Assembly (NCBI GenBank): GCA_027035985.1
Contig: JALVTI010000098.1
Coordinates: forward strand, 1-7,401
From: Aquificales bacterium
Lineage (GTDB): Bacteria; Aquificota; Aquificia; Aquificales; QOAS01
Direction of reading: 5' to 3'
Length of the DNA stretch: 7,401 nt
The position numbers and the translations under genes were made by a program. Positions 7,304-7,401 of this stretch are shown one piece after another. The notes beneath the pieces are model-generated. The model had not been told where the DNA came from. It saw only the letters and a list, made by a program, of their open reading frames with translations, and made no database searches. Positions within the stretch are counted from its first letter, which is position 1, and each line of letters opens with the position of its first letter.

Positions 7304-7401
7304 GAATGGGACGCCCTAAAAATAATCGAACAATACAGCCAAATATTCGATGAGTTCATTATAGCAAAAGGTCTCTACAAAGCCAAGAGGGGAAGAAAGC
7401 C
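7304..7401 (+). CDS. Partial open frame at right edge, no usual start codon; possible gene start or remnant
   Basis: The frame opens after a TAG at 7301-7303 and runs off the window, giving 32 complete codons. It reads as protein-like sequence: DALKIIEQYSQIFDEF, then IIAKGLYKAKRGRK. The Lys/Arg-rich end and the purine-rich coding strand match the codon style of priA and rgy better than the AT-rich stretch to its left. No ATG, GTG or TTG occurs in frame before the edge. The nearest ATG (7306) is in another frame, beginning MGRPKNN and stopping at 7351-7353. A frameshift near the A-run at 7318-7322, a non-standard start or a truncated gene would each explain this. A transposase or other DNA-binding protein is possible, but I do not recognise it. 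Confidence 0.3.

Noticed and set aside
6650..7318. The three TAG codons at 6650, 6983 and 7316 are spaced exactly 333 bases apart.
   Set aside because: The intervening segments share no sequence similarity, so this is not a tandem repeat; the equal spacing is most likely chance.

Overview
The window looks like chromosomal DNA from a hyperthermophilic bacterium. It encodes reverse gyrase, a hallmark of hyperthermophiles, beside PriA, the replication-restart protein, which is bacterial and not archaeal. Both proteins are rich in Lys and Glu, and Arg and Ile are often encoded by AGG/AGA and ATA, which fits a thermophile. An Aquificota-like or similar deep-branching lineage is an inference; nothing here fixes the taxon.

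Layout. Positions 1-2025 (+) hold priA, cut off by the left edge. Its reading frame is open from base 1, so the TTG at 82 is an internal Leu codon and not a start. The eight-Cys zinc cluster and the C-terminal domain are well kept, but the Walker A site and helicase motif VI are degenerate, so this PriA probably does not unwind DNA. After a 70-bp gap with an AGGA ribosome binding site, positions 2096-6361 (+) hold reverse gyrase, with an N-terminal zinc finger, an SF2 helicase-like module and a type IA topoisomerase module. A 190-residue mini-intein (4355-4924) sits inside the TOPRIM metal-binding motif, between DPD and TEGE, so the topoisomerase active site exists only after protein splicing. 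The second zinc finger seen in many reverse gyrases is absent.

Positions 6362-7300 are clearly more AT-rich. On the minus strand, convergent to reverse gyrase, lie three short open frames: a beta-rich soluble segment (6983-7246), a membrane protein (6650-6955) and a second membrane segment (6401-6625). All three share one reading frame and are separated only by TAG codons. They may be a small operon, one gene broken by nonsense mutations, or (least likely) a gene with amber readthrough. I recognise no family.

At the right edge (7304-7401, +) a purine-rich frame without an ordinary start codon runs off the window. It may be the beginning or a remnant of another gene.

Functionally, the left part is a DNA topology and fork-maintenance neighbourhood. 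Reverse gyrase introduces positive supercoils and protects DNA at high temperature, and PriA rebuilds the replisome at stalled forks. The right part is an uncharacterised, possibly decaying, accessory stretch. No tRNA, rRNA, CRISPR array or complete insertion sequence was seen.
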